From contig JAAYKZ010000034.1 of the NCBI GenBank assembly GCA_012522165.1, forward strand, positions 1 through 6,619: DNA of 6,619 nucleotides. The letters are read 5' to 3'. Position numbers and translations under genes: made by a program. The notes beneath the pieces are model-generated. The model did no database searches. It worked only from the letters and a program-made list of their open reading frames with translations, and had not been told where the DNA came from. Source of the stretch: Clostridiales bacterium. Lineage in GTDB: Bacteria > Bacillota > Clostridia > Caldicoprobacterales > UBA3941. Below, one piece after another: positions 1 through 5,882 of this stretch; position 1 is the first letter of the stretch, and each line of letters starts with the position of its first letter.

Positions 1-370
1 CTTTGGTTTATGCCGGTGGGTGGCTCCATAGGCTTTACCCTAATTTTATCACGCACCTGGCCTTAGCTATAACTTAGCGAAAAAACTCACTTTTCCATCT
101 TATCTTACTTTCATGATTTATATCTTGTCGTTATTTCTAACTCGTTACTTAAAAAGCAAAATTATATCTCGAAGGTGACATTTTCATAGAATAAAATCAT
201 GATTTTTTAGGTGACATTTTCACAGGTTATTGACACACTAAAATTTTCAAATTGTTTATACTTTAGTTATAATTACCCTTGTCCAAAATCAATAAATAAG
301 TCCTTTGCATCAAAAATTGCAGTAGAACTACTATATTATAACATTATATTATGTAAACTTCATCTATCAA
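1..370. other. Gene-free left flank
   Basis: No open frame here has a ribosome binding site or recognisable protein content. The first 80 bases are less AT-rich than the rest and could be interior sequence of the putative insertion sequence ending near 235, but short translations in all frames gave nothing I recognise. From about 240 to 370 the sequence is AT-rich and lies downstream of the FmdB-type gene. I see no GC-rich hairpin with a T-run that would clearly terminate that gene. The only local symmetry is the small AGTAG-AA-CTACT repeat near 321-332, whose two-base loop is too short for a normal terminator. Confidence 0.5.
173..235. mobile_element. Probable terminal repeats of an IS21-like insertion sequence (remnant or edge)
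   Basis: Two 17-base direct copies, AGGTGACATTTTCATAG (173-189) and AGGTGACATTTTCACAG (209-225), differ at one base and start 36 bases apart. The second is followed by GTTATTGACAC. Read inward on the minus strand this gives TGTGTCAATAACC, then TGTGAAAATGTCACC, then the second copy. IS21-family elements typically have TG...CA ends with several internal repeats of this kind, so I infer that an IS end lies near 235 and that the element extends left past position 1. A 14-bp perfect palindrome, AAAATCATGATTTT (193-206), lies between the repeats. No transposase frame is readable in the 172 bases inside the window, so the family assignment rests only on the ends. Confidence 0.4.
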
Positions 371-589
371 TTAATGGCAGCCAGGGCAGTCTCCACTTCT
401 TTGAGCAGGGCAAACGAAAGAATCTGATTCACTGCTGCCAATCTGTCCGAAAAGGCTTTTACCTTGAAATACCTGTTTATATTCTTTACTTCCACATTGT
501 GGACAACTAATTTTGCTCCGATCATCTCCAAAAACTAATTTATCAAAGATTTTTCCGCATCCATGGCATTGAAACTCTAGCAGTGCCAT
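371..589 (-). CDS. FmdB-type zinc-ribbon protein
   Basis: A 72-residue cytoplasmic protein with the layout of the FmdB/CxxC zinc-ribbon family: a short beta start (MALLEFQC), then two Cys pairs, C8-x2-C11 and C29-P-x-C32, which should bind one zinc ion. Family members are small putative regulators. The name comes from a gene near formamidase/amidase operons, and the true role is mostly unknown. The ATG at 589 is preceded by AAAGGAG at a good distance, which supports the start. The residues after about 45 are low in hydrophobics and end in a second Cys cluster (C60, C68, C71 and a terminal His), which might bind a second metal or be disordered. It lies 63 bases after the M23 peptidase gene, with a probable terminator between, so it may depend on readthrough. 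The family is fairly sure, the function is not. Confidence 0.8.
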   Translation of the reverse strand: MALLEFQCHGCGKIFDKLVFGDDRSKISCPQCGSKEYKQVFQGKSLFGQIGSSESDSFVCPAQRSGDCPGCH

Positions 590-619
590 ATCTAAATCGC
601 TCCTTTCTTCAAAACTATT

Positions 620-644
620 ATGCCCAGACCAAAGGCCAGGGCAT
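620..644 (-). terminator. Probable Rho-independent terminator after the M23 peptidase gene
   Basis: On the minus strand, eight bases past the TAG stop, the arms ATGCCC and GGGCAT pair. Inside them GGCC and GGTC can continue the stem with one mismatch and one G-U pair, closing on a TTT loop. The stem is followed by AATAGTTTTG, a weak T-run. The position is right for ending the M23 transcript, but leakiness is likely and would feed the FmdB-type gene directly downstream. Confidence 0.55.
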
Positions 645-652
645 GTTATATA

Positions 653-2125
653 CTACCTAAGATAATTCAAGGGATTCCTAGGACTGCCGTTAACCCGGAC
701 TTCAAAATGAAGATGAGACCCTCTACTTCTCCCTGTGCTCCCCATATATCCGATCAGTTGGCCTTTTTTAACATACTGGCCTTTAGTAGCAACTCTCGAA
801 CTTAAATGAGCATAATAAGTGACAATCCCGCCTCCATGGCTTATCTTAATTAGATTACCATAACCACCACTATTATATGCGGAATAGGTAACTGTACCAC
901 TATCCGCTGCATAAACAGGGGTGCCTTTTGAACCAGCAATATCTATTCCATTATGCATTCTTCCCCAACGCCTACCAAAGCTAGAAGAAAGGGTTCCTTT
1001 AGTAGGCCATGACATGGTTCCGCTCCCAGAAGTGCTTGAACTTCCTCTAGATGAAGATGTTCCTTTTACAGGCTTCTTTGTTCCCTGTAAAACAATCTTT
1101 TTCACTGGTTCTTTTATTATTGTTTCTGAGACCTTTTCTCTATCCTTTTCTATTCCATTCCTTCTATAAACTTTGGCCACTATTTCCTTTTCACCTTTTT
1201 GACCTTCCTGGGATACTTTGGTTTGATTAGTATATAAGGAATCGGTCTTCTTAGTTTCGGTCTCAAAGGGAATAGACTCCGTGTATTTGATTTTTTCCAC
1301 TGTTATCACATTGAGGGGCCATTCCGGTACATTAAGATTAAGTTCTTGTCCAATCTGTAAAATATCAGACTCCTCCATTGGAGCGTTAGCCTCTAGTATT
1401 TGTTTTACAGTGATATTGTGTTTTCTGGCAATGGTCCAAACGTTATCCCCTTCCTCTACGATATAGATCTGTTTTTCTGTCTCACCCTCCATAAACCTTT
1501 CCAGAACCTTGTCCATGTCTTCTAGCTGGTTATATTCCACATATGCATCTTTAATTACTACATTCTCTTCAAAACCAATGTCTAACAGCTCTATACCCAA
1601 TTCCTCTGCCCTCTCTTTATAGGGCTGCTGAAGGGAATCCAGTATGGATTTTGCAGTTTTTTCATCTTTTAAAACAGCCATATTCTGCCCATCTACTTCT
1701 ATTATAGCGGCCTTTACCTTAGCTTGAATATTTGAGCGTATTATATCTTCCAATGAATTGATACTGCTTAAAAAACGTTTATCAACAAAAATCTCTTGAA
1801 ATTCTATTTCAAACTCTAAAATAGTTTCCATATTGAATTTGCTTTCAAATTCCTTTCGAATTTCCTCCAATATGGCTTTAACATCATCCTTGTCCTTGAC
1901 TAAGCCTATATTATGGCCATTATAATAGGTAAAATAAGCCTTCTGTATTTTTTCATCTACAACTATTGAGCCATTTGGGGTTGATCGTGCTTCTGATACA
2001 TTGCTAGTAGAAAATACTCCAGCACTAGTTAATACAATAACCAATAGCAATATCTCAGATATATTGTATGCTTTCAACCATTTTCCTGCTTTGTCTAAAA
2101 ACTTTGATTTAAGTTTATTAATCAT
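653..2125 (-). CDS. Membrane-anchored M23 peptidoglycan endopeptidase with LysM and G5 domains
   Basis: The protein has 490 residues from the ATG at 2125. A longer frame reaches a GTG at 2191, but that part overlaps the promoter, and AGGAAGG (2135-2141) sits nine bases before the ATG at 2125. Order: basic N-terminus, one hydrophobic segment (about 23-40, signal anchor or signal peptide), two copies of a module of about 70 residues (about 63-133 and 139-212), LysM (about 220-265, YIVEEGDNVWTIA), G5-like beta region (about 266-349), a Ser/Gly linker (355-369) and a C-terminal M23 domain (371-490). The M23 zinc and catalytic residues are all present: H391 and D395 in HNGID, H440 in YYAHL, and H471/H473 in HLHFE. 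It should therefore be an active zinc endopeptidase cutting peptide cross-links in the wall, held there by LysM. Likely roles are wall growth, division or sporulation; the sequence does not decide between them. Confidence 0.92.
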   Translation of the reverse strand: MINKLKSKFLDKAGKWLKAYNISEILLLVIVLTSAGVFSTSNVSEARSTPNGSIVVDEKIQKAYFTYYNGHNIGLVKDKDDVKAILEEIRKEFESKFNMETILEFEIEFQEIFVDKRFLSSINSLEDIIRSNIQAKVKAAIIEVDGQNMAVLKDEKTAKSILDSLQQPYKERAEELGIELLDIGFEENVVIKDAYVEYNQLEDMDKVLERFMEGETEKQIYIVEEGDNVWTIARKHNITVKQILEANAPMEESDILQIGQELNLNVPEWPLNVITVEKIKYTESIPFETETKKTDSLYTNQTKVSQEGQKGEKEIVAKVYRRNGIEKDREKVSETIIKEPVKKIVLQGTKKPVKGTSSSRGSSSTSGSGTMSWPTKGTLSSSFGRRWGRMHNGIDIAGSKGTPVYAADSGTVTYSAYNSGGYGNLIKISHGGGIVTYYAHLSSRVATKGQYVKKGQLIGYMGSTGRSRGSHLHFEVRVNGSPRNPLNYLR

Positions 2126-2174
2126 AGTAGGTTTCCTTCCTGTGTTTTTTAAACAGTTATTCGTTTCGATATCC

Positions 2175-2203
2175 ATTATACCACAAAACACAAAAAATGT
2201 TAC
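2175..2203 (-). promoter_or_regulatory. Extended -10 SigA-type promoter of the M23 peptidase gene
   Basis: The minus strand reads GTAACA (2198-2203), a 17-base spacer, then TATAAT (2175-2180) preceded by TG and one base, an extended -10. Transcription would start near 2168, leaving a leader of about 40 bases before the ATG at 2125. This excludes the upstream in-frame GTG (2191) and the ATG overlapping the -10 box as real starts. The -35 lies inside a 19-bp palindrome (2192-2210) that could be an operator. Confidence 0.7.
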
Positions 2204-2210
2204 ATTTTTT
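2192..2210. repeat. Perfect 19-bp palindrome over the -35 region (possible operator)
   Basis: AAAAAATGT and ACATTTTTT are perfect 9-base inverted arms around a single central T. The repeat covers the whole -35 hexamer of the M23 peptidase promoter. Dimeric repressors or activators often bind such sites, but A/T-rich arms arise easily by chance, so an operator role is only an inference. Confidence 0.35.
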
Positions 2211-2300
2211 TTACGAAATTATTAAGTTTCATATTTATATTTATTCTTCATTCTTTCTTTTATTCCTTCTTCTTTTTATAAAAATTTATCACCTTGTAAG

Positions 2301-3809
2301 TTAATTTCTATCATGCAGCCATTGATTAAAAAAGCTTTCCCAGTTTTGTCCAGTGACAGTCTCACATGCCTTAAACAAATCTTCAGGCTTGGCATTTTGA
2401 AATTTGTTATTTTCAAAGTAGGTTTTAAGCACTTTTATAAAATTCTCATCTCCCATTTCCTGCCTTACTTCATGAAACATAATAGCGCCTTTGCCATAGA
2501 CTAGAGCATCGTATTCTATCCAGTCTTCAAACTCATACAAAGGCCTTTGGATGGTTTCATCCATATCTTCACTATCTCTATAGACTTTAAATAACTGGTA
2601 TCTACCTTTATCTATTAACTCTTGATATTTACTGTGTTCTTCCTCCTGGCCATAGCGCTGACCATAGTACAGAATAGTAGAATACTCTGTCAAAGCCTCA
2701 TCTAGCCAAGAATCATATATTTGATCATTACCCACCAAGCCATACCACCATTGATGGGCAACCTCATGAACAACAACTACCTCCAGCCAATAATCCTGCT
2801 CTGTTTCATAAAGACTTCCGTCGATCATTACCAATTGTGGATATTCCATTCCACCAATAAAAAAGTCTGATTGGACAATGGACAAAGTACCATAGGGGTA
2901 TGCCCCAAAAAGCTCATTAAAAATCCTGAGAGCTGACGCACCATAATCTAGAGCCTTCTCTCCTGCTTCTTGGGTATAATAATAAGAATATATAGTAGTG
3001 TCCCCTATGGTCATTGAAGAAGTTTTAAACTTTTGGCTGGCTACCCAGGCAAAATCCCTAACTGTAACAGCCTCAAAGTGCCAGATATTTTGATCTTTCC
3101 CTTCATCTATGGCCATAAGTTCACCAGTAGATGCTATTATAAAATCTTTAGGAGCACTAATACTGACCTTGTAATTTGATATATCGCTATAAAAGGGATC
3201 ACCTAGGGTATAGTAAGGTTCAAGATTCCAACCCCTCTCATCATACACACATAGTATTGGATACCAATTTCCAAGATTATAGGTGTTGTCCCAATATCCA
3301 AATCTACCTGGAGACCGGGGCAGTTTCACCGTATATTCCATCCAAATATCTGCCCTATCACCAGGTTCTAGTGCTTGCTCTAAGGATATCATCAAAATAT
3401 CATCGCTATATCCTTGAGTTGTATATGATGCAGGTTTTCCGTTCAACTTTAAATTAGAGAACTCTAAAAATCCAGGTGAAAAACCATCGGGGTAAGCCCT
3501 GCTCATCTCTTCCGGAGGGAATACAGCTTTTTCCTCATATTTAAAAGAATTGGGGTAAATATGAAAGTAGATATTGATAATAGAATCTTTCTCTGTATTT
3601 ATGTAATAAACCCGCTGTTTACAATCCAGTCTCCCATCCTGGGGATTAAATGAAACATCTATGCCATACCAGGTTAAGTCTTTATCATGTTTTTCAAAAG
3701 AATTCCTGTTATTCCATAGCAGATTATATGAACCTAATATAAAAACAAGCAAAATGATAGCTGCAATGCCGCCTAACAGATATTTTCTTTTGATAAAAGC
3801 AAATTTCAT
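2301..3809 (-). CDS. Membrane-anchored M1 family zinc metallopeptidase (aminopeptidase-like)
   Basis: A 502-residue gluzincin. The zinc site is complete: H348-E349-V-A-H352, then E371 after 18 residues (in WLDEALTEY). The upstream G-G-M-E motif (319-322) matches the GxMEN substrate-binding element, although Tyr replaces the Asn. Y438 in YGKGA fits the catalytic tyrosine of M1 enzymes. Residues 11-32 form one hydrophobic helix after a basic N-terminus (KRK), so the catalytic part is probably outside the membrane, tethered as a signal anchor. The N-terminal beta domain covers about 45-260, and the usual long C-terminal helical domain of larger M1 enzymes is reduced. It would trim peptides at the cell surface; the substrate is unknown. 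The ATG at 3809 has AGAGG just upstream and also overlaps the stop of a seven-codon leader frame. A TAA lies in frame upstream, so the start cannot extend. It ends 176 bases before the M23 start, and a separate promoter lies between. Confidence 0.92.
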   Translation of the reverse strand: MKFAFIKRKYLLGGIAAIILLVFILGSYNLLWNNRNSFEKHDKDLTWYGIDVSFNPQDGRLDCKQRVYYINTEKDSIINIYFHIYPNSFKYEEKAVFPPEEMSRAYPDGFSPGFLEFSNLKLNGKPASYTTQGYSDDILMISLEQALEPGDRADIWMEYTVKLPRSPGRFGYWDNTYNLGNWYPILCVYDERGWNLEPYYTLGDPFYSDISNYKVSISAPKDFIIASTGELMAIDEGKDQNIWHFEAVTVRDFAWVASQKFKTSSMTIGDTTIYSYYYTQEAGEKALDYGASALRIFNELFGAYPYGTLSIVQSDFFIGGMEYPQLVMIDGSLYETEQDYWLEVVVVHEVAHQWWYGLVGNDQIYDSWLDEALTEYSTILYYGQRYGQEEEHSKYQELIDKGRYQLFKVYRDSEDMDETIQRPLYEFEDWIEYDALVYGKGAIMFHEVRQEMGDENFIKVLKTYFENNKFQNAKPEDLFKACETVTGQNWESFFNQWLHDRN

Positions 3810-3829
3810 ACAATCGCCTCTTTAAACAT
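3806..3829 (-). CDS. Possible seven-codon leader peptide overlapping the M1 peptidase start
   Basis: ATG at 3829 opens a seven-residue frame, MFKEAIV, whose TGA stop overlaps the M1 peptidase ATG as ATGA. It has a strong AAGGAG (3838-3843) eight bases upstream, better than the peptidase's own AGAGG. Such overlaps usually mean translational coupling by re-initiation. There is no run of one amino acid that would suggest classical attenuation. A chance frame between two ribosome binding sites is a real alternative. Confidence 0.35.
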   Translation of the reverse strand: MFKEAIV

Positions 3830-3833
3830 TATA
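3828..3833 (-). promoter_or_regulatory. Possible -10 box upstream of the M1 peptidase
   Basis: TATAAT fits the -10 consensus exactly, but the best upstream hexamer (GTGAAC, 16-base spacer) matches TTGACA poorly. It would give a leader of only about ten bases and would place the seven-codon leader frame outside the transcript. If the leader frame is translated, the true promoter must lie further upstream in the 3845-4053 stretch. Confidence 0.2.
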
Positions 3834-4053
3834 TTAACTCCTTATACCAGTTCACTTAATAATCATAGGATAAACCTTTCACTTATCATTAGCATGCATG
3901 TTCATAAAGCCGCAACTGTTGCAATAATACAATAGTACAGCTAGAATCTATTTATAGGGAAACATATGCATTAAATTAACCAGAATAAGGAATTAAATTA
4001 TATTAAACATTATTATATATATTCACAGAGGCGTGTAAAAAGAATAGATTTGA
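3830..4053. other. Intergenic stretch between the kinase and the M1 peptidase
   Basis: About 220 very AT-rich bases with no supported gene. They contain an odd palindrome, GCAACTGTTGC (3912-3922), an 8-bp palindrome, CATGCATG (3893-3900), and a direct repeat of ATTAAATTA around 3970-3999. No GC-rich hairpin with a T-run follows the kinase stop, so termination of the kinase transcript is not obvious, and the kinase and peptidase may share readthrough. I could not identify a convincing -35/-10 pair for the peptidase here. Confidence 0.4.
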
Positions 4054-5349
4054 TTAATGGTTGGCTATAGGTAATTTTACAATAAAAGTAGCACCTTGCC
4101 CAAGAATGCTATCTACTTCAATATTTCCCCCATAGGACTTGATAATGGTCTGGCAAATATGCAGTCCAAGCCCACTACCGTTTTTCTTAGTGGTATGGAA
4201 AATTTTAAATATATGATCAATTTGATTTGGTGGGATACCTGGTCCTGTATCTATAAATTTTATGACAACCTCCTTAGTTTTTTGTTCTATATACCATTCT
4301 ATTGTAAGAGTACCTCCGTTCTCCATAGCCTGAATGGCATTGTCTATAATGTTTATAAACACATGATGCAAAGCACTTTTGTCAGCTTTTATATTAATAT
4401 CTTCCTTGTTTGGTCGATATATAATTTCAACCTTGTTTAGCTCAGCTTTAGGCTTCATTATATACAAAACAGATTGCAGTTCTTCACCTAATGACTGTTC
4501 CATAATATTTTTTTGCTGATGTCTAGATAGTAGCTTGAAATCATCAAGAAGTCTATTTACCCGACTAATCTCCCTTAAGATTCTCTCACCTCTAAAGTTA
4601 TTGATGGATTTGTCCAGCTGTAATAACTGTATATAAGCACTAATATTGGTAAGTGAATTTTTTACTTCATGGGATATTATAGAGGTGGCTTCAATTATGC
4701 TATTTTGTGCCTGCTGCATCATGTCGTGCATGTTTATCAGATATTCCTTATCTTTTATTAACTGCAATTGCCTCTCAATGCTATTTGCACCTACAGATAT
4801 AATAGCCATAGTAGTTCTACAAGCTTTTTCCACAGGTACCATGGCAAAAAGTACAGCGTCAAGATTGTTTTCATCTACATAGATGGGTGCTGCAAACCCA
4901 ACCCACCTTCTTAAAGATTGTAAAAAATGCTCTTCTTCCCATACAATAATGGGTTTTCCCGTTTCAATACAGGTACCAATGGCGTTTGTCCCCATATATT
5001 TTTCTAAATGAATACATCCCTTCTCATACCCTAACTCTTTTAGCCTAGCCGAATCGCCTTCAATATGTAAAATAATTCCCTCACTATTACTAAGTCCCAA
5101 AATGCCCCCCTTTTTAATAGTAATAGTAGAAAGAGTCTTCATATAAGAATGAGCTAATTGCAATATTTTCTCGTGTTTTTTCAAGGTTTCTTCTAATTTA
5201 TGAGATAAAATTTGCGGAGGTTTTGGCCTGTGCTGGTTAGTCAATCCATAACTAACACATCTGTCCCATGAACTATTTATTGGCAATCTAAATGATTTAC
5301 TCTCGTAAGGTATGGCAGTTTCCATCGCAGATTGTGTGTTCTCTTCCAT
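4054..5349 (-). CDS. Soluble sensor histidine kinase with AcoR/DhaR-like GAF sensory half
   Basis: 431 residues with no membrane segment. Residues about 25-200 resemble the N-terminal part of AcoR/DhaR-type sigma-54 activators: SWDRC (27-31), a PP-x-LS linker, a long helix (about 50-72), then a GAF domain with GLSNSEG (85-91), YMGTNAIGTCIETGKP (118-133), EEEHF (138-142) and FAAPIY (152-157). In place of the AAA+ and DNA-binding parts, the C-terminal half is a kinase: phospho-acceptor H227 in SHEVKNSLT, N-box N333/N337 in NIIDNA, G1 box DTGPGIP (367-373), F-box around 381-384 and G2 box GSGLGL (391-396). It should autophosphorylate in response to a small cytoplasmic ligand or partner. No response regulator is in the window, so it is an orphan; Spo0A or a distant regulator are candidates. 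It begins 14 bases after the small membrane protein gene, with its AAGGG site overlapping that stop, so the two are probably translated together. Confidence 0.9.
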   Translation of the reverse strand: MEENTQSAMETAIPYESKSFRLPINSSWDRCVSYGLTNQHRPKPPQILSHKLEETLKKHEKILQLAHSYMKTLSTITIKKGGILGLSNSEGIILHIEGDSARLKELGYEKGCIHLEKYMGTNAIGTCIETGKPIIVWEEEHFLQSLRRWVGFAAPIYVDENNLDAVLFAMVPVEKACRTTMAIISVGANSIERQLQLIKDKEYLINMHDMMQQAQNSIIEATSIISHEVKNSLTNISAYIQLLQLDKSINNFRGERILREISRVNRLLDDFKLLSRHQQKNIMEQSLGEELQSVLYIMKPKAELNKVEIIYRPNKEDINIKADKSALHHVFINIIDNAIQAMENGGTLTIEWYIEQKTKEVVIKFIDTGPGIPPNQIDHIFKIFHTTKKNGSGLGLHICQTIIKSYGGNIEVDSILGQGATFIVKLPIANH

Positions 5350-5363
5350 ATAATCTCATCCCT

Positions 5364-5600
5364 TCAGTTCCTTTGATCACTCTTCTTATACAAGCCCTCT
5401 ATAACTGCCAGAATAAATGAAATGAGCGCTAAAACTATAGCTATATATATAAGAGTCCTATTGTTTTGTATCGGGCATACTCCTGGGGGAAGACTAGCAC
5501 GTACAATCAGAAAATTTACAAATATATACACACAAAGCCCAATAGTCAGAATAAAGAAGGCTTGGCTTAATAACCAAATCCATGACTTTTTTACTTTCAT
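5364..5600 (-). CDS. Small two-helix membrane protein of unknown function, coupled to the kinase
   Basis: 78 residues from the ATG at 5600. The frame is open to an ATG at 5666, but that region holds the promoter, and AAGGAG (5607-5612) is six bases before the ATG at 5600. The ATG at 5606 directly abuts that site and is too close. Two hydrophobic helices (about 8-33 and 49-71) flank a short loop, RASLPPGVCPIQNNR, with one Cys and several Pro. Lysines lie before helix 1 and after helix 2, so both ends should be cytoplasmic and the loop outside. I do not recognise a family. As the first gene of a two-gene unit with a soluble kinase, it could be a membrane partner or signal input for the kinase, which is an inference from position only. 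Confidence 0.75.
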   Translation of the reverse strand: MKVKKSWIWLLSQAFFILTIGLCVYIFVNFLIVRASLPPGVCPIQNNRTLIYIAIVLALISFILAVIEGLYKKSDQRN

Positions 5601-5631
5601 AAACATCTCCTTCTTTTCTTCTAATAAATTA

Positions 5632-5661
5632 AGTTTACCATAAGCGCAGGTGTTAGTGCAA
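5632..5661 (-). promoter_or_regulatory. Probable promoter of the small membrane protein/kinase unit
   Basis: The minus strand reads TTGCAC (5656-5661), an 18-base spacer, then TAAACT (5632-5637) preceded by TG and one base, an extended -10. Transcription would start near 5625, giving a leader of about 25 bases that just contains the AAGGAG site. The hexamers are imperfect. The position, right after the terminator of the upstream operon, supports the call. Confidence 0.45.
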
Positions 5662-5682
5662 TCCATTATTAAAACAGCATAA

Positions 5683-5720
5683 AATATAGGCTTCTATGTT
5701 TGTCCATAGAAGCCTATATT
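5683..5720 (-). terminator. Perfect 16-bp hairpin ending the decarboxylase operon
   Basis: AATATAGGCTTCTATG and CATAGAAGCCTATATT are perfect inverted arms around a six-base loop, starting 12 bases after the stop of the OadG-like gene. On the minus strand the stem runs into TTATGCTGTTTT, a poor but T-rich tail. The most likely role is a Rho-independent terminator that separates the decarboxylase operon from the kinase unit. The symmetry means it could also act on plus-strand transcripts, followed there by GATAACTTATATCTATTTTT. Confidence 0.7.
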
Positions 5721-5732
5721 GATAACTTATAT

Positions 5733-5870
5733 CTATTTTTGTATTTCATCTTCTGGAGGAAAAATTGTCTGAAGTCCCTTTACAAGCAAGTAAAATAATA
5801 CCAACACTGAAAAAACTGTTCCCATACCTATGCCCAATACTTTAAGAGCTTCTAACGCTACTTGATTCAT
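5733..5870 (-). CDS. OadG-like small membrane subunit of the Na+-translocating decarboxylase
   Basis: 45 residues: MNQVALEALK at the N-terminus, one hydrophobic helix (about 11-33, with GIGMGTVFSVLVLFYLL), then a short acidic tail, FPPEDEIQK. The G-x-G-x-x-x-V-F helix following a short N-terminus is typical of the OadG/MmdD gamma or delta subunits that hold the carboxyltransferase and beta subunit together in sodium pumps. A strong AAGGAGG overlaps the beta-subunit stop, and the ATG at 5870 follows 12 bases after it, so coupling to the beta gene is clear. It is much shorter than classical OadG (about 80 residues or more) and lacks the long cytoplasmic tail that contacts the other subunits. 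Short OadG-related subunits beside beta subunits are known, and this fits that group. The TAG stop is at 5733. Confidence 0.8.
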   Translation of the reverse strand: MNQVALEALKVLGIGMGTVFSVLVLFYLLVKGLQTIFPPEDEIQK

Positions 5871-5882
5871 AATTATACCTCC

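Noticed and set aside
173..225. Short CRISPR array
   Set aside because: There are only two copies of a 17-base repeat with a short palindromic AT-rich spacer, and no cas genes are in the window.
230..262. Outward promoter from the putative insertion sequence end (TTGACA at 230-235)
   Set aside because: No good -10 lies at 16-18 bases. TATACT at 257-262 is 21 bases away, and nothing coding follows on the plus strand.
211..510. Plus-strand frame of 99 codons starting in the second terminal repeat
   Set aside because: It begins with a GTG inside the repeat without a ribosome binding site and runs antisense over most of the FmdB-type gene.
2126..2191. N-terminal extension of the M23 peptidase (GTG at 2191)
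   Set aside because: It overlaps the extended -10 promoter, and the ATG at 2125 has a well-placed AGGAAGG.
2187..2203. WalR-type box (TGTAAC, spacer, TGT half-site) at the M23 promoter
   Set aside because: TGTAAC is present, but the second half-site reads TGTGTT at a six-base spacing, which fits neither the consensus sequence nor the five-base spacer.
2211..2290. Pyrimidine-rich plus-strand tract between the M1 and M23 genes
   Set aside because: On the minus strand it is simply a purine-rich A/G stretch. No hairpin, reading frame or terminator structure could be supported in it.
5601..5666. N-terminal extension of the small membrane protein (from ATG at 5666)
   Set aside because: It would run through the likely promoter, while AAGGAG lies six bases before the ATG at 5600.
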